From Schistocephalus solidus (lineage: Eukaryota > Platyhelminthes > Cestoda > Diphyllobothriidea > Diphyllobothriidae): a stretch of 64,000 nt of DNA. The DNA lies in contig WEDG01011418.1 in NCBI GenBank assembly GCA_017591395.1, positions 1 through 64,000 of the forward strand, in the 5' to 3' direction. Below are positions 22,091 to 34,700 of the stretch, one piece after another; position 1 is the first letter of the stretch; each line of letters begins with the position of its first letter. The translations under genes were made by a program, and so were the position numbers. The notes under the pieces were generated by a model. The model saw only the letters and a program-made list of their open reading frames with translations. It was not told the origin of the DNA and ran no database searches.

Positions 22091-23341
22091 GGGGCATGAA
22101 CGGGCATGCGATTTGAATGGACATTGTACGGTCCTAATCTCACAATTAGAAACTTTTTCATAAAACCGCAGGATAGACTTTCTTCGCGTTAACAATTAAA
22201 GATTAGTCATTGGCTATCAAATGAACACGAGAAATAACATATTTACTCAAGTTTTCCAGAAAATACAGCCGAATTTTTAAGGGTATCGAAAATCACTAGA
22301 AAGAGGTGCATTCAAAAGCCGGTATCATGGAATACCCGAAATATCATGAGATCGTCCTGCTGGATAATCAGTAATACAATGCCACTTAAGTAATCTTTCC
22401 CAATCGAAAGCGCATTTCCGACAAACAGCGAAGGTATATTCTGATCGCCACAAGCATTACCATAGCACCAGTTTTGTTCAAAAGGGATTTGATGATTTTA
22501 AAACGCATCCGCTGAATGCGCTCTCCTGCCACCGGTGTTTCTTTTACTGTTTTAGTGGATACGATAACAAAACGACACTTCGCAAGAGCCAAGCCATTTT
22601 CTCAGCGAATTCGTGATGATGTTACCCATCTCCTCCACTCTGAGCTGATTGCCGTGAAGTCTTCCATGCGCCGAGGCTTTCGTCATATCACTTGCCGTAC
22701 TTAGGCTTATCAGCGCTCTGTTTTGCCATTTCTGGCACACGACGTTATTCGTGAAGAGACTGAAATACAGAAGCTGAGAGTGAAAATGTCTTTCCAACTA
22801 GATTTTCATTCTTAACTTTTTGATTCTTGCATAACCTGTTAACTTATGCTATGCTCTCAGTGAATGGAGTCATTTTTGCTGAAAATTTTGAATGATACTT
22901 TCAAAATAAAGCATATTCCCTTTTTTCTCTCTCTCGCTAAAATAACACCAATTGAGCCATTTTTTCCACCAACTGAACTTGCCTTTTATACACCAATTGG
23001 ATCTTCGATCGTCGCAGTTTACTGGGTGCAAACAAAGTTTAATGACAAATTAAGTAGAAGTAGGAGTACATACTGAGAGGAAAATCTGGCCGTATCTGTC
23101 CGAAGGACAGACAAATTATTTCGAAAAGGTCTCTGTGGGGTGTGCTTGTGGCTGGACGGGGGGGGGGGTACTGCATGGGGGAGGAGGAGGAAGGAGAAGA
23201 GGAAATAGAAGTAGAAAAAACACGACGAAATTCATTTTTTACGTAAAAATAAAGTAGAGTGTACACAGCATACGTGGTGAGGAAGCGGCATGAGCACAGT
23301 CCCCTTCTCTCATAATTTGCATCTCTGCTTTCAGATACGTC
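22091..23341. other. No gene recognised; 3' flank of the RING gene
   Basis: AT-rich sequence with no recognisable coding domain on either strand. The part nearest 23341 should hold the 3' untranslated region of the reverse-strand RING gene. It includes a G10 run on the + strand at about 23159-23168 and a purine-rich block to 23215. Confidence 0.45.
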
Positions 23342-25126
23342 CTAGGAAAGTTCATCGTCAGAGCCCCAGAATGTCGCTGCTACCCCATCAATGGAACCTG
23401 AGGTTGAAAACTGTCCGTCTCTGGAGGTCTGTGTTGGGTCGGTCCCAGCAGTAAGGCTGTCCAGCTCCATTTCACTATCTCCTCCCACTCCAAGGTTTGT
23501 GTCACTGTCACGCCTCAGTAGCCGATGGAGACTCGATCTCTCCTCTCTCGCTCTTCGGCGAAGTCGGGGAGTGCTTTGGTATAGGCCCCCCGACACCGGA
23601 GGATACACAGCCTGGAGAGCTGGCCGCACCGCTGGTGTCCTGACTTCGCTATTGGAACCTGGACGTGCACTGCCCATCTCGTTCAGTAGGACCTCGATGC
23701 GATGCAGACGAGCTAGGTGCTGCAACGCAAAGTGCCTCGTGCCAGCGAGTAGGTAGGCGGAACTACTCTGATTGGAGGAGCCAGCATTGACAGCGTCGGC
23801 GTTAGCACCTTCGCCAACGTTAGGTTCTGCTGCACGGTGATCCATATGCAGACCAGATCCCTCGGTTGCCGTCTCTCGATCAGCCCAATGGGCCGAGGCC
23901 GCGGCAGAAAGAACATGTCGTCGTCTTTCCTCCAGTTCAATCGTCATTAGATTCAGCATCGTTGTCAGCTGTTCCCTCGTCTCTCTCAGCTGTTCGAGCA
24001 CCTCGCTGCGACGAACAGGTACCAGTCGACGGTACACCAGCTGCGGTTTCGAGGTGGTTCCACGTGTTTCCGCAGCCCTAAGTGACGTCAGCGTGGTGGT
24101 GGTGGTGGTGATGGGTGGGGATTCACCGACGGCCTGTTGTCTTCGTTGGGTCGACAGACGGGTTCTGGGTGAACTGATATGCACAGAGCCCACATCAATC
24201 TGAGGTAAATTAAGGATGGGTGAGGTAAGGCGAGGAGTGAAATTTGTGGTTCGCTCTGCGACCTCTATCGGCGGAGGCAGGCTTATACGCAGGTCCCGTC
24301 TAGGGCCCGTCTCGCAGTAGGAAGCTGTGGTCTGAGTCAGAAAGGGCAGATTGCGGATCGCGTCGCCACCCCCAGTGGTACGATCGGGGTTAGTTCTGGA
24401 GCGCAGGATTCCTGAAGAGGGCTGAGAGCTCACTCGGACCCTGCTGGCAGCCAGCAGTCCCGGCCTAGTGCGTCTACTGGCTGACAGGCGACCAATCGCC
24501 GGTGGGGATTCCATCGGTCCGAGTCGATTTGTTCTTGTCGCTGAAAATGCACCCGCAGCTTCGTTCTCTGCACTGAGGTTCTGCTGAGGACAGATAGCAT
24601 TGCGCAGCGGACGGAGGTTGCGTGGTGCCGTCAGGGGTGGCGAAGAGGTGGGCAGGCTGGGCGCAGTCCAGTTATGGCTCCCGACTTCTCCGGCCTCCTG
24701 CGGCCAGGAGCTCATGTCACCTAAACGGGAGAGGGGCTCATTCGTATTGACTGGAGTTGCCGTTTGACTAATAGGCGCTTCTTGGGTGACATTTCGTGTG
24801 ACCAGAACGCGGTTACGCAGTCGGCTGACCTCAGGTTCACTTGGTTGCACCAGGGAATGAGAAAGAGAGATGGGCAACTGCGAGGACGAGGGAAGCTCGT
24901 CACAGGCCTCAAGCCTATCGCTGAGCGGCGACGCCTTGAGAAGAGCTGGAGCCGTCGGTGACGGTGATTTACTCTGTATCCTCTCCATCAGACTGTTGGA
25001 GAAGAGCTTGAGTTCCTTGGGTTCGTAGTAGCGATGCATGTGCGTGGCGTACTCGCGCAGAAAACCGAGCCAGTTGCAACTGTCATGACGGCATTTGACT
25101 CGCTTACTTTTAATACGTTCGTTGAT
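23342..25126 (-). CDS. RING-gene exon 3 (TRAF-like finger, disordered tail, stop)
   Basis: The acceptor TTTGTTCTTTTAG on the reverse strand ends at 25127. The exon is 595 codons including the TAG stop at 23342-23344. It opens with INERIKSKRVKCRHDSCNWL. The coding frame begins 29 codons before the first internal Met, so a Met-started call at 25039 would miss the zinc finger. A Thr run (TTTTTT) and many S/P/R-rich stretches follow. The C-terminus is acidic (GSDDELS). Confidence 0.88.
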   Translation of the reverse strand: MNERIKSKRVKCRHDSCNWLGFLREYATHMHRYYEPKELKLFSNSLMERIQSKSPSPTAPALLKASPLSDRLEACDELPSSSQLPISLSHSLVQPSEPEVSRLRNRVLVTRNVTQEAPISQTATPVNTNEPLSRLGDMSSWPQEAGEVGSHNWTAPSLPTSSPPLTAPRNLRPLRNAICPQQNLSAENEAAGAFSATRTNRLGPMESPPAIGRLSASRRTRPGLLAASRVRVSSQPSSGILRSRTNPDRTTGGGDAIRNLPFLTQTTASYCETGPRRDLRISLPPPIEVAERTTNFTPRLTSPILNLPQIDVGSVHISSPRTRLSTQRRQQAVGESPPITTTTTTLTSLRAAETRGTTSKPQLVYRRLVPVRRSEVLEQLRETREQLTTMLNLMTIELEERRRHVLSAAASAHWADRETATEGSGLHMDHRAAEPNVGEGANADAVNAGSSNQSSSAYLLAGTRHFALQHLARLHRIEVLLNEMGSARPGSNSEVRTPAVRPALQAVYPPVSGGLYQSTPRLRRRAREERSSLHRLLRRDSDTNLGVGGDSEMELDSLTAGTDPTQTSRDGQFSTSGSIDGVAATFWGSDDELS

Positions 25127-28100
25127 CTAAAAGAACAAATACACACACGGAATGCAGCACAGTCCATCGGTCTATCACATATTAGGAAAACGACAGGTGC
25201 TCATAGGTGAAGACTACAACAAGGGAGACAACGTTACCTATTTCTAACGTACCAGTGATCCAAAATCAACCAAAACCCACTCACGGGTTTGGATAAGCTG
25301 GTACAAAACTGGCCTTCCAGTCCACAATTACAAGTTTTTTGGCACGCAGTAACCGGGCGGGAGCCCACAGCTTACTAAAAAGGCCAAACGATCTAATCAA
25401 ATCGGTCTTTCAGTTACTCGTCTTCACGCCAAATTACGTAGAAGTGGAGCATGTATCCAGCGAGTTGCAAAATTGCGCTATCATTACCTGGTTTACTTTG
25501 AAGTTGTTTACGCAAACCCCGATCGTTTTAGTCACTCACTATGCAATCGTATCTTCCTAAGGGTCTATTCTGTAGGATCGGCAACTTTGGATAACACTGG
25601 AGTCTATTGCTCAATAATTTTGTTTTCAGCATATGACCTTTCTTGGGTTAGTTAGGTCACATTACTTAGAATGCACGTTTTCGAATGCTAATGAGCAATT
25701 AGCACACGTGATAAACTGACTTGCTTAACCTAGGAAACCAGCTTGTCTTCAAAAATAAAAACTTTACGAAATTGTAACTGTCCTAGAAAGTTGCACTTAC
25801 GAAGAAAGTCATGTCAAAACTGATCCAAACTAATCCAGACATTCCAGTCTCTTATCTTTGCTGTTACTGCTCAGCCAGATAAAAGCATATGAACTAAATA
25901 CCCTTTAACATCAGTTTTTTAAATGGGGCGCAACCAGTTGAGAGGGTACCCAACGGGAAATAAGCATGTTAAGGACAATTGACTGAGGATGTTTCCCGTT
26001 TGTCAGTATTAGAACTAAATACAAATATGAAAGCATATCTAGTTGTTTAAATAAGCGATGAGGGCGGTTTGGAGGCGGGCATAAATTTTCATAAATTTGA
26101 AAGTAAGCTTTCCTACACAATGGTTTCAATTACTTTATGACAAGCACTGTCATTTCAAACCTCTGGGTTTTTTAATGCACAGTCTGTAGACAGCTGCTCC
26201 TGTTTAGTGCCTTGCATTTTAAGGAAAATTAAATAGTTGATCTGGTTTTCTCGAACGCTCCCCCAATTGCCCGTCAAGTGCACTTATACCAGACAAATAA
26301 TTATCGCGCCTAAATATTGATTAGTGTCACGTGGCATGGGCCGGTGCCACATCCACACGGTCAAGCCTGATCCATTTCTACTGCAGGTGTTAGAATTGTG
26401 TGTCGAACAGATAGAAGCCATACGTTCACCTTCTACTGAAACTCTCAATTAACCTCGGCGTGTGAACTTTTGCACCAGACAGCTTCCATTTATGCACACA
26501 ATACAGTAATCCTCTGCTTTAACAGACGCTCGAAAGTTATTAGCAACCTTAGAATCAGTAATAAGGCAGTGGTTTGATAAAGCGCGAAAGTGAGTGAGAG
26601 AGAGGACGAGACGTTGTACTCCATTATTGAAGGCCATCATAAACTCGACAAAACTGCATAGTTTGAATCTGGAGACTTTCACTGCAGGTGCCAAAATAGC
26701 ACTTAACAGATCCCTCCTGAGGAAGTAAGGAGAAAATGCGTGTCATTAAATTAGCAGAACCGTCACTTATTCAGTAAGCCATTAAATAAGCAAGAAGGAT
26801 TAATTTACTTGCCCTCGCAACAAAGGCACAAAATAAAAGCCCATTTACGATCGGAAATAATGCTATAATCCTATTGGTTAGAAGCCGAGCAAGTTCTGTC
26901 CAGTGGGCACGCGACAGCAGCATACGAACCAGCAACCACGACCAGAATAAGGAGTCAAATGTTAAAGAAACTAAAGCGTGTTTTATTCGCACGGGTAGCG
27001 ACAACTGATCAGTTCATCCGGTTACGAGCGGAGGGTCAGCAAGCACACCCATTTCGCAGTAAGTACGACGGCTACCAGGAGGACAGAGACAACGTGAGCC
27101 TGCCAGCGATAAACCACACAGCTGCCAAAGCGAATCCTAAACTAACAGGAAATTTCCGAAACTTCCGTACAAATATGGTTCCCTTCGTAAAATGGCCTCT
27201 TGTTTTTACTGAGGGGATGAGGAATGGAGCATTTACGTCTAATAGCAGATTTTGATATCTTAAGCAGAATTTCCGGCAATTAAACCAAAACCATGATGAG
27301 ATCGGTAAGGCTTCAGAGCCTTTGAACGCTGCACCCGCTGGGCTACTAGGCCTTTACCGGGAACTATGGTTATTTCACAACTAGATCCAAATTATGCACA
27401 GTGAGACATTACAGACAAAGACGATGTAGACTAGAATGACCATTTATGACTCGTTAGTCCTCATCAGCCATACTCAGTCACAGATGTTGCAACGGCAGTT
27501 CGACCGTCGATTTCGACGATGTCCACCGTATGCTCCATGGAAGGGTGGAGCAGGGACGGTGACTTGCGCGTGAATTCGTTTTAAGTGATAGTAGCCTTGC
27601 GCTGCAGCTACCGCACTCTCTCCTCCTCCCCCCACCTGAGCCCGGTGTCAAGACAGAGTCAAGAAGACCGGAGATGGGAGAGGGCGCAGGTGGCTGGCGC
27701 GGCCGGAACCGCCCCTGGGCGTGCCACCACACCTGGCTTGGATCCCACAGAGTGGGGGTGCCATAAAGATGTTGCAACAGGTGAGGTTTGAATCCATGAC
27801 CTGTTGGTTAGAAGTTTGACGTCCTATCCACTGAACAACGGGCTCATCGTCCTGTCGATTGCAATCGGGTATATTCACAATGGTAGATGGACGGTCACCA
27901 ATCAGTTACGGGACTCACTCATCCCGTTTTGCCCTGGAGTTCACTCTCGAACCCCGCCAGCAGCCACACAGTGGCTAGTGATTCAGACAGAATGACATTA
28001 TATATAAAGACTACGGAGACGGGCATGGCCATTTCTGAATTATTAGCCGTCATCATCCAGTCATACGAAACTTAAAGCAACTCAAACATAGTTTATATTA

Positions 28101-31100
28101 TCGATTGCAACCTTCCGGTTAACCGGCATGTGACGCAGCGGCAGAGCGTTGAAATCAAGGACCAAAGATCCCAGATTCGAATCGCAGGTACTGCAAACCA
28201 GGGGGTTGGGTATGACTGATTGATGACGGCTAATAAGCTAGAAATAGCCCATCAAGTTTTCTTTATTTTGTCCTTACTCCCTTCAGCATGCATTCCCGGT
28301 CACTATGCAACAGCATTCGTGGGCTCTAGATTGAGCCGAACGACACAAAGATGTCCTGCAACCTGAACTGTTACCACAATTCCAATATCCAGTAGTCTGT
28401 TGCCGTATGACCTATCGTGCTAAGTGTGCCCTCTGGCCCATAATCCACTTTGCAGTGTTGGGCATTTTCTGCCTTGGTTTCAATGTGTTTGTGTTGATAT
28501 GGGCTTCGAGTAAAACTTTTAAAGAATTTTTAAAGTGAACCTGCCTTTATGAGAGGTGGTAATAACTACGAGTAGGGCATATAATTAAAAATTGACACGT
28601 ATGCTAACGTACATTCTACCCACCACTTATGTGTATTTTCTTCACATGTTTACTGTGCTGACAAAACTTCAAGAAACTCTTTTAACTTGATGTATAAATT
28701 AATTATTTGTATCCTCTCTCTGTGGTAAAGCATTCTTTCTGAAGAACTGGATTTTTGCAAGACAAAACTGCCTTAGCTATGGAAGCAGTTATGTTTTGAA
28801 ACACTGGTTAGCTTTCTATAAGTTGTGCGTTTTCTCTGAACTAGTTTTATCTGCGTCCATATGTGCCCTTGAAATAACCAATCTACACCCGTAAGTACTG
28901 AAAAATCTGGGTTATTTTACCCACTTTGAAGACTGTCATAAAAGCCTTAAGGAAGTATACTGCACGAAATACATTCATGAATACGATATAATATTCTGCC
29001 TTCCTGAAAGACTTAAAATAACCCCTTGTTTAACAAGATTAAAATTAACACGTGAATTCCTAAAAAATACTAAATGGAGTGTGTTCTTCATTTTATGTAC
29101 ACCTTATAGCCTGTGGCTTTATCCCAACTGGAGTCTGTGCAAGTGGTTGGAGAATTCTCTAATGAAGAGATTAAGCAATGGTGTGTGGACTAAACGGGCA
29201 CTACTATTAGATGCTAATCATATTTCAGCATCATTAAAATAGTATTTTCCCTCAAACCAGAACTAACCATACCAGGTATTTTCTGCAATGGCACCCAGTT
29301 AAACGGAGAAACAATCGAATTTCGATTAGTCGCATTACTGCACTGGGCCGAGAATGAATAATCGAGAACGTACCTTCGCCAAACTTGACTTCTTCAATGT
29401 CGCTTAATTTTTCTTGAGATCTAGGGCTAAAATGTCTGTCTGTATTTGAAAATATTTGCATTAACCAAAACATGCGAGAAAGTCCAGCCTTTCATACAGG
29501 TATCTGCGCCCTGACAAAAGGTCATAAACTTCAAAAATGGAACATAACAAATATAAATAAACATATACGTTCATAAATGAATTACCTCGTCATTCTTGGC
29601 GTATAGACCGTCACATCGGCACACTGGACAACTGTCATTCCCGGAAGTTCGGCCCGAAGCCCATGTATATATACAACCGTAGCAGAAGCGATGCTCGTTT
29701 TGGCACTGGTAGACATCCTTAATGATAGCGTAGCTGGAGAGTTAAGGAAATACCGAGGCCCATGAATCCACCCACAATCCACCTTACAGTGTAAGGAAAT
29801 CGTTTAAAATGAAACAAAGAAACAGTTTAATAATTTAGCGAAAATGGCAGTTTGCATGTTCTAAGCTTTTGAGACCACCAGCATCGAACAAGAGCTTGAC
29901 TCTGACACCTGACTTGCGATGTCTAGCTATCTTTGTAAATAATTTGTAGTGAAACTTATGAAGCCTGATGCTGATGATTAACATTCAAGTTATTTGTGTA
30001 GTAGGAAACCTCTGAAGATGGAAATTTAACATTGCAGCTAATTCAAATGTTAGTCGCTAAAAATTGTAATAATCAGTGCATAGTGCTGAAGAAAGACTGC
30101 ACAAGGTGCACGAAGATTCGCTGTCAAAAATGAATAGGTATTTTTTTGCCATTTTACGTGTGTCATACGCATACTAGACTAGAAGTAAAAACGATTATGA
30201 TGGCTCACGATACGCGTTTGTCTGGCAGCGTGGAGTACGTACCAGTCGATGGCGGTGCAGAACAACAGCCGCACGCATTCTGTGGGGTACACGATTGAAG
30301 TCGTTTGCGAAGGTGCAACTGTCGTCATTATACTTATGCATACACACTAGACTGCGAAATGCGGATCTTCGTGTTTCACCGAGTCAATAATTACAAACCA
30401 CCGTGGTAGTAGAAAATGACGAAGAAAAATATTTCACCTGCTTGGTTTTTTTCTCCCCCTCTGTCTGCCCGCCCTCATCCATTTCGGGCTTTCAGACGGA
30501 CAAACCTTCCTACAAAAGTCACAAAAATAACCATCACACAATCGGCCTTACGCGAACTGCCATGTCCTGCGGTATAGAACAGTGAATGGTCCCCACCAAT
30601 CAGCGCATACGCAAACCTATTCTTGTCATATGTAAGCACGGATACAAATCAATTATATATATATATATATTGCAGAGAGGAGACACAACCGAGAATATGG
30701 GTAGATTGATACAGTCTGTTTCGGGCTTATTCTGCCTTCATTCAGCCAATCATAACCCTGACTACAAGCTGGGACTGGAAACACAAACAAGCACTCGAGT
30801 ACGGCACAGACAGTCCACACACTGGGTCTAGCAGATGGGTCATAAGCACATCATCGAACCGAAGTTCATCAGTGCCTCACCACCTGTCATTCTCGGTCGC
30901 TGCAGATCGGGTATTTATTCAAACAGGAATAGGCGCACACCGATCTAGTGGCTTCCCGAAGCAAAACAAGCTCCATATGGGTGGCAATTATAACTTGGCA
31001 GATTTCAACCTGGTAATTGGTTGCCTGTTCGTGACGTTTGTCACCCATACGGAGCTTGTTTGCTTCAGGAAGCCACTAGCTCGGTGTGCGCCTATTCCTG

Positions 31101-31660
31101 TTTGAATAAATACCCGATCTGCGGTGACAGAGAATGACAGGTGGTGAGGCACTGATGAACTTCGGTTCGATAAAGTGCTTATAACCCATCTGCTAGACCC
31201 AGTGTGTGGACTGTCTGCGCCGTACTCGAGTGCATGTTTGTGTTTCCAGTCCCAGCTTGTAGTCAGGGTTATGATTGACTGAATGAAGGCAGAATAAGCC
31301 CGAAACAGACTGTATCAATCTACCTATATTCTCTGTCATGTCTACTCTCTGCAATTATAACTTGGCCGAATTCGGCCTAGTAATTGGTTGCCTATTCGTG
31401 ACCTTTGCCACCCATACGGAGCTTGTTTACTTCGGGAAGCCACTAGATCAATGTGCGCCTAATCCCGGGATTGGGTATGACTGGCTGATGACGGCTTATA
31501 AGCCAGAAATGGCCATTCCGGTCTCCCTTGTCTTTGTCGGTTTCACATTACAACATATGCTACACGTCGCTATGCGACCGCCTGTGAGGGCTCTAGTCTG
31601 AGTTCCAGGGCACAACGGAACAAAAAAATGTTCATTAAGTAGATCGGTGAACCACACACT

Positions 31661-31725
<65 letters not shown>

Positions 31726-34700
31726 ATAATGTGGAACCTACAAAGATAAGGGAGACCGGAATGGCCATTTCTGACTTTTAAACCTGCGAGGGCTCTAGTC
31801 TGAGTTCCAGGGCACAACGGAACATAAATGTTCCTTAAGCAGATCGGTAAGCCACACACTATCATCTATATATGCATATGGTTCTCTCTCTGGCTTATAA
31901 GCCGTCATCAATCAGCAATAACCAACCAAAGGTTTTTGCAACCCCTTAGCTTCGAAGATGTGGCCCGTTGATTGGAAGTCCTACCCTCTAATGACAGCAA
32001 CATCGGTTCATTTCCCTGTCTTGTAGGTTTAGATCGGGAATATTAACCGTGGTGGATGGACGCTCACCGATTGGTTACCAGAATCAATTACCCCATTGTG
32101 TCTTCGGACTCAATCTCGAGCTTCGCCATCAGCCACACAGCGGTTTGTATTATAGGCAGAAAAACGTTGCCAACAAAGACAAGGGAGACGGAAATAGCCA
32201 TTTCTGGTGTATTATGCGTCATCAGTTAGCTATACCCAACCCCAGGTTGGGTACTCGCATAGGAAGGATGTTCATTGACCAGGTTACGGAACATGCTCGT
32301 CCTGTTGTGCCTTGGAGCTCAATCGAGCGTCCTCGAAGGCAGTCGCATAATGACCAGTAATCTACGCATAAAGGCGTACTCACAACGTTAAACTAGACTG
32401 ATGGCTATTTCGGCTTACTAGTTATTGCTATCCTGTAATAGGCGGACAATACTGTTCCGCTATCTGATCGGTAAACGTACGAATATCATGGCTAAAATTT
32501 CCGATCGTAACCGGTATGACAACGGGCCCATAGCTCAATGGTTGAAGGTTAAACTGAACGCTTAATGCACAAAGAATCGGGGTTCAAGTCCTAGGTTGCG
32601 CAAACCTAAGAGTGGGTATGGCTGGCTGACCACGACTAATAAGCCAGAAACGTTCATCTCTGTCTCCCATCTCTTTTCGATACTCCATTCGTCCACGCGA
32701 TTATGTCGAAGACAATAAAGCTCATAGCGTAAACCGAAGCCAATTTCCCAAAATTGTATTTTCTTGTACAGCATCGAGAATGTGTTTGAAACCACCAGAC
32801 CGATGATGAGGTCGAGCAATTTGGACTTTGGGCAGTGACTTATAGTTCAGGTTTGATACAACTATCAGGCAGCCCAGAGAGCAGCGATCTCATTCAAATC
32901 CTGTGGCATGGCTGAAAAAGTACTGGCGTAGAGAATGCACTGGTAGAGAGATGGGTGCTCGCAGGTCAGCATGTTCAGCTTTGTAAATGGTCGTCAATTC
33001 GCCTTCGACGGTATACAAGTAATCTTTCAGTCGGAAGTAAAAACGCACAAAATAATTGCGACCTGGAACGTTGATAACAAATCAATTAACCGAATAAATG
33101 ATCTCCAGCCAAACTGGGATGCCTTATATCACTGTTTGTACAAAAAAGCAGGCCCAAAGAGATACCACTCCCGAGGGCCTACGAGAAATTAGCTGAGATG
33201 ATTGTGCGTGGTTTGACTCCGCTGTGGTGTTTTAACCCTGGTTATGATTTGGGAAGATGTTATTTCCTCCCCAGAGTTATCTTCCTAGAGGGCCTTATCA
33301 ACATAAATATAATGACTTGCGGACGCAAAGTGGAGATATGCATACTGTAATAAATAAATCAGTGACATTACTTGTCTGTTTCCATGGATTTTTATCCTTC
33401 CTTGAGAAGTAGGCAAAAACGTCTTACAAAACGCTGGCCTACAGATCCAACTGCCATCTTGATTGAGAAGAAGAGAGGAGGATAGAGTTAAAGGTCGGAA
33501 AAACGAGTGCCTTATAGCTGACCTCAAAAACGCAGGCACGCATCTGGAATTCATTAGTAAATTTTTGCGAGATAAGCCCGTCTTTAGTTTTTAGACACAT
33601 TCTAAGCCGCTGGATAGGCGGGCAATGAGGGCGTAATAGACAATAAATGACAGAAAAAGAGTTATTTAAATCCCATAGCTGCAAGGGCGAGAGCTTTGGC
33701 GGGAAATTTTCAAGCGCAAAACAAATAGTCGGGCTGCAGTGGTACCTTCTTCGGGCGTTTTTGTGGCAAACCTTATCAATTAGAGAGACCGACATCGGAT
33801 GCATTGGCCTTTGGGAAAGGAAACTAAAGTGTAAGTTTATTTCGCCATAATCCAAATTAAACACACCACTACTTTTTGAACACAGTGGTGGTACTCATCG
33901 GATTAAATACCATCTTTTCTGTTGGAGGAAACGATATGCTTTAAGTCAAAACAAGTGTTGTCTTAGCCTATTCCATCTTTGCCAGTCAAGCTCAATTAGA
34001 TTATGCAACGAGCTTCACTTGTAGATGTTTTGCACGACTTCCTTTCGATAGGATTGGGCCCACGGACTGATTCTCTGTGGTGCGTGTTTAAAGCCCGGTT
34101 TTGGTAATATAGTGCAAATTCTGCACTTCAGTTTCTGTCGTATTTCCTTAACTTGATGCGCTCGCCAAAGAAATCATCCATTATGTTGAACAGCCCAAGT
34201 CATCTATACCCACGGTCTACTCAGTGAGATCAATTGAAGTTTAAAAAGATGACGTTTCAACGCTAAAAATATGGGAGTAGGACGTAACATCCAGATGACA
34301 CTGAATAGTTCGCTCGGCTTACCAAATGGAGCAAGTGAACTCCTCTTTTTCGCGATCAGATAAGTATAAAAATAAATCTTCTTGGTAGCCGCCGGCTACA
34401 GCCTCGTCCTTTCGATCCGATTCTTCCCCGGCACTGCTAGAGTCGTCTGACTGAAGTGCCTCCAGAGCTTGAAGACGAGAAGTCAGATAATTTGTGGGTT
34501 CCTCGTCACCGCTCACACCATCAGATAGTCTGCCAGTAGATGGCAGCAAAAAGGGGTTAGTCTCTTCAAAGGTTGTTTCAAGGAGGGCTTCCGAGAGAGC
34601 CCGTGTGCCACTGTCATCGTTAGTGAGATCCAATTCATTCGCGTTTAAATCATTATTGGAACTGAGGCTATTTCCTTCACCCAACGCCGGTGGTGCTGAC

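Larger units (their letters stand above)
25127..29585 (-). other. RING-gene intron 2
   Basis: 4459 bp from the reverse-strand donor GTAATT at 29585 to the acceptor TAG ending at 25127. It contains a truncated hairpin-repeat copy at 27490-27775 and SINE-like copies at 27420-28260. The remaining AT-rich sequence (25130-27400 and 28300-29580) shows no gene. One reverse open frame at 29252-29473 lacks a recognisable motif and is not needed for a continuous reading frame. Confidence 0.7.
29734..34322 (-). other. RING-gene intron 1
   Basis: 4589 bp from the reverse-strand donor GTAAGC at 34322 to the acceptor CAG ending at 29734. It holds the foldback at 30691-31334, TA microsatellites, and a cluster of SINE-like copies at 31.47-32.7 kb. 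29790-30650 and 32900-34300 show no recognisable gene; open frames at 32971-33192 and 33439-33864 have no identifiable motif. Confidence 0.7.

Noticed and set aside
29252..29473. Reverse 73-codon frame as an extra exon of the RING gene
   Set aside because: Exons 2 and 3 already join in phase with a sensible RING-to-zinc-finger linker, and the frame has no zinc ligands or recognisable motif.
31143..31172. Hammerhead-like CTGATGAAC-TTCG-GTTCGAT at the foldback right arm
   Set aside because: After the CTGATGA the closing GAAA core is absent (GATAAAG), so the catalytic core cannot form.
33439..33864. Reverse 141-codon frame in the RING-gene first intron
   Set aside because: Open length alone; no domain, no repeats, and a forward frame overlaps it equally well.
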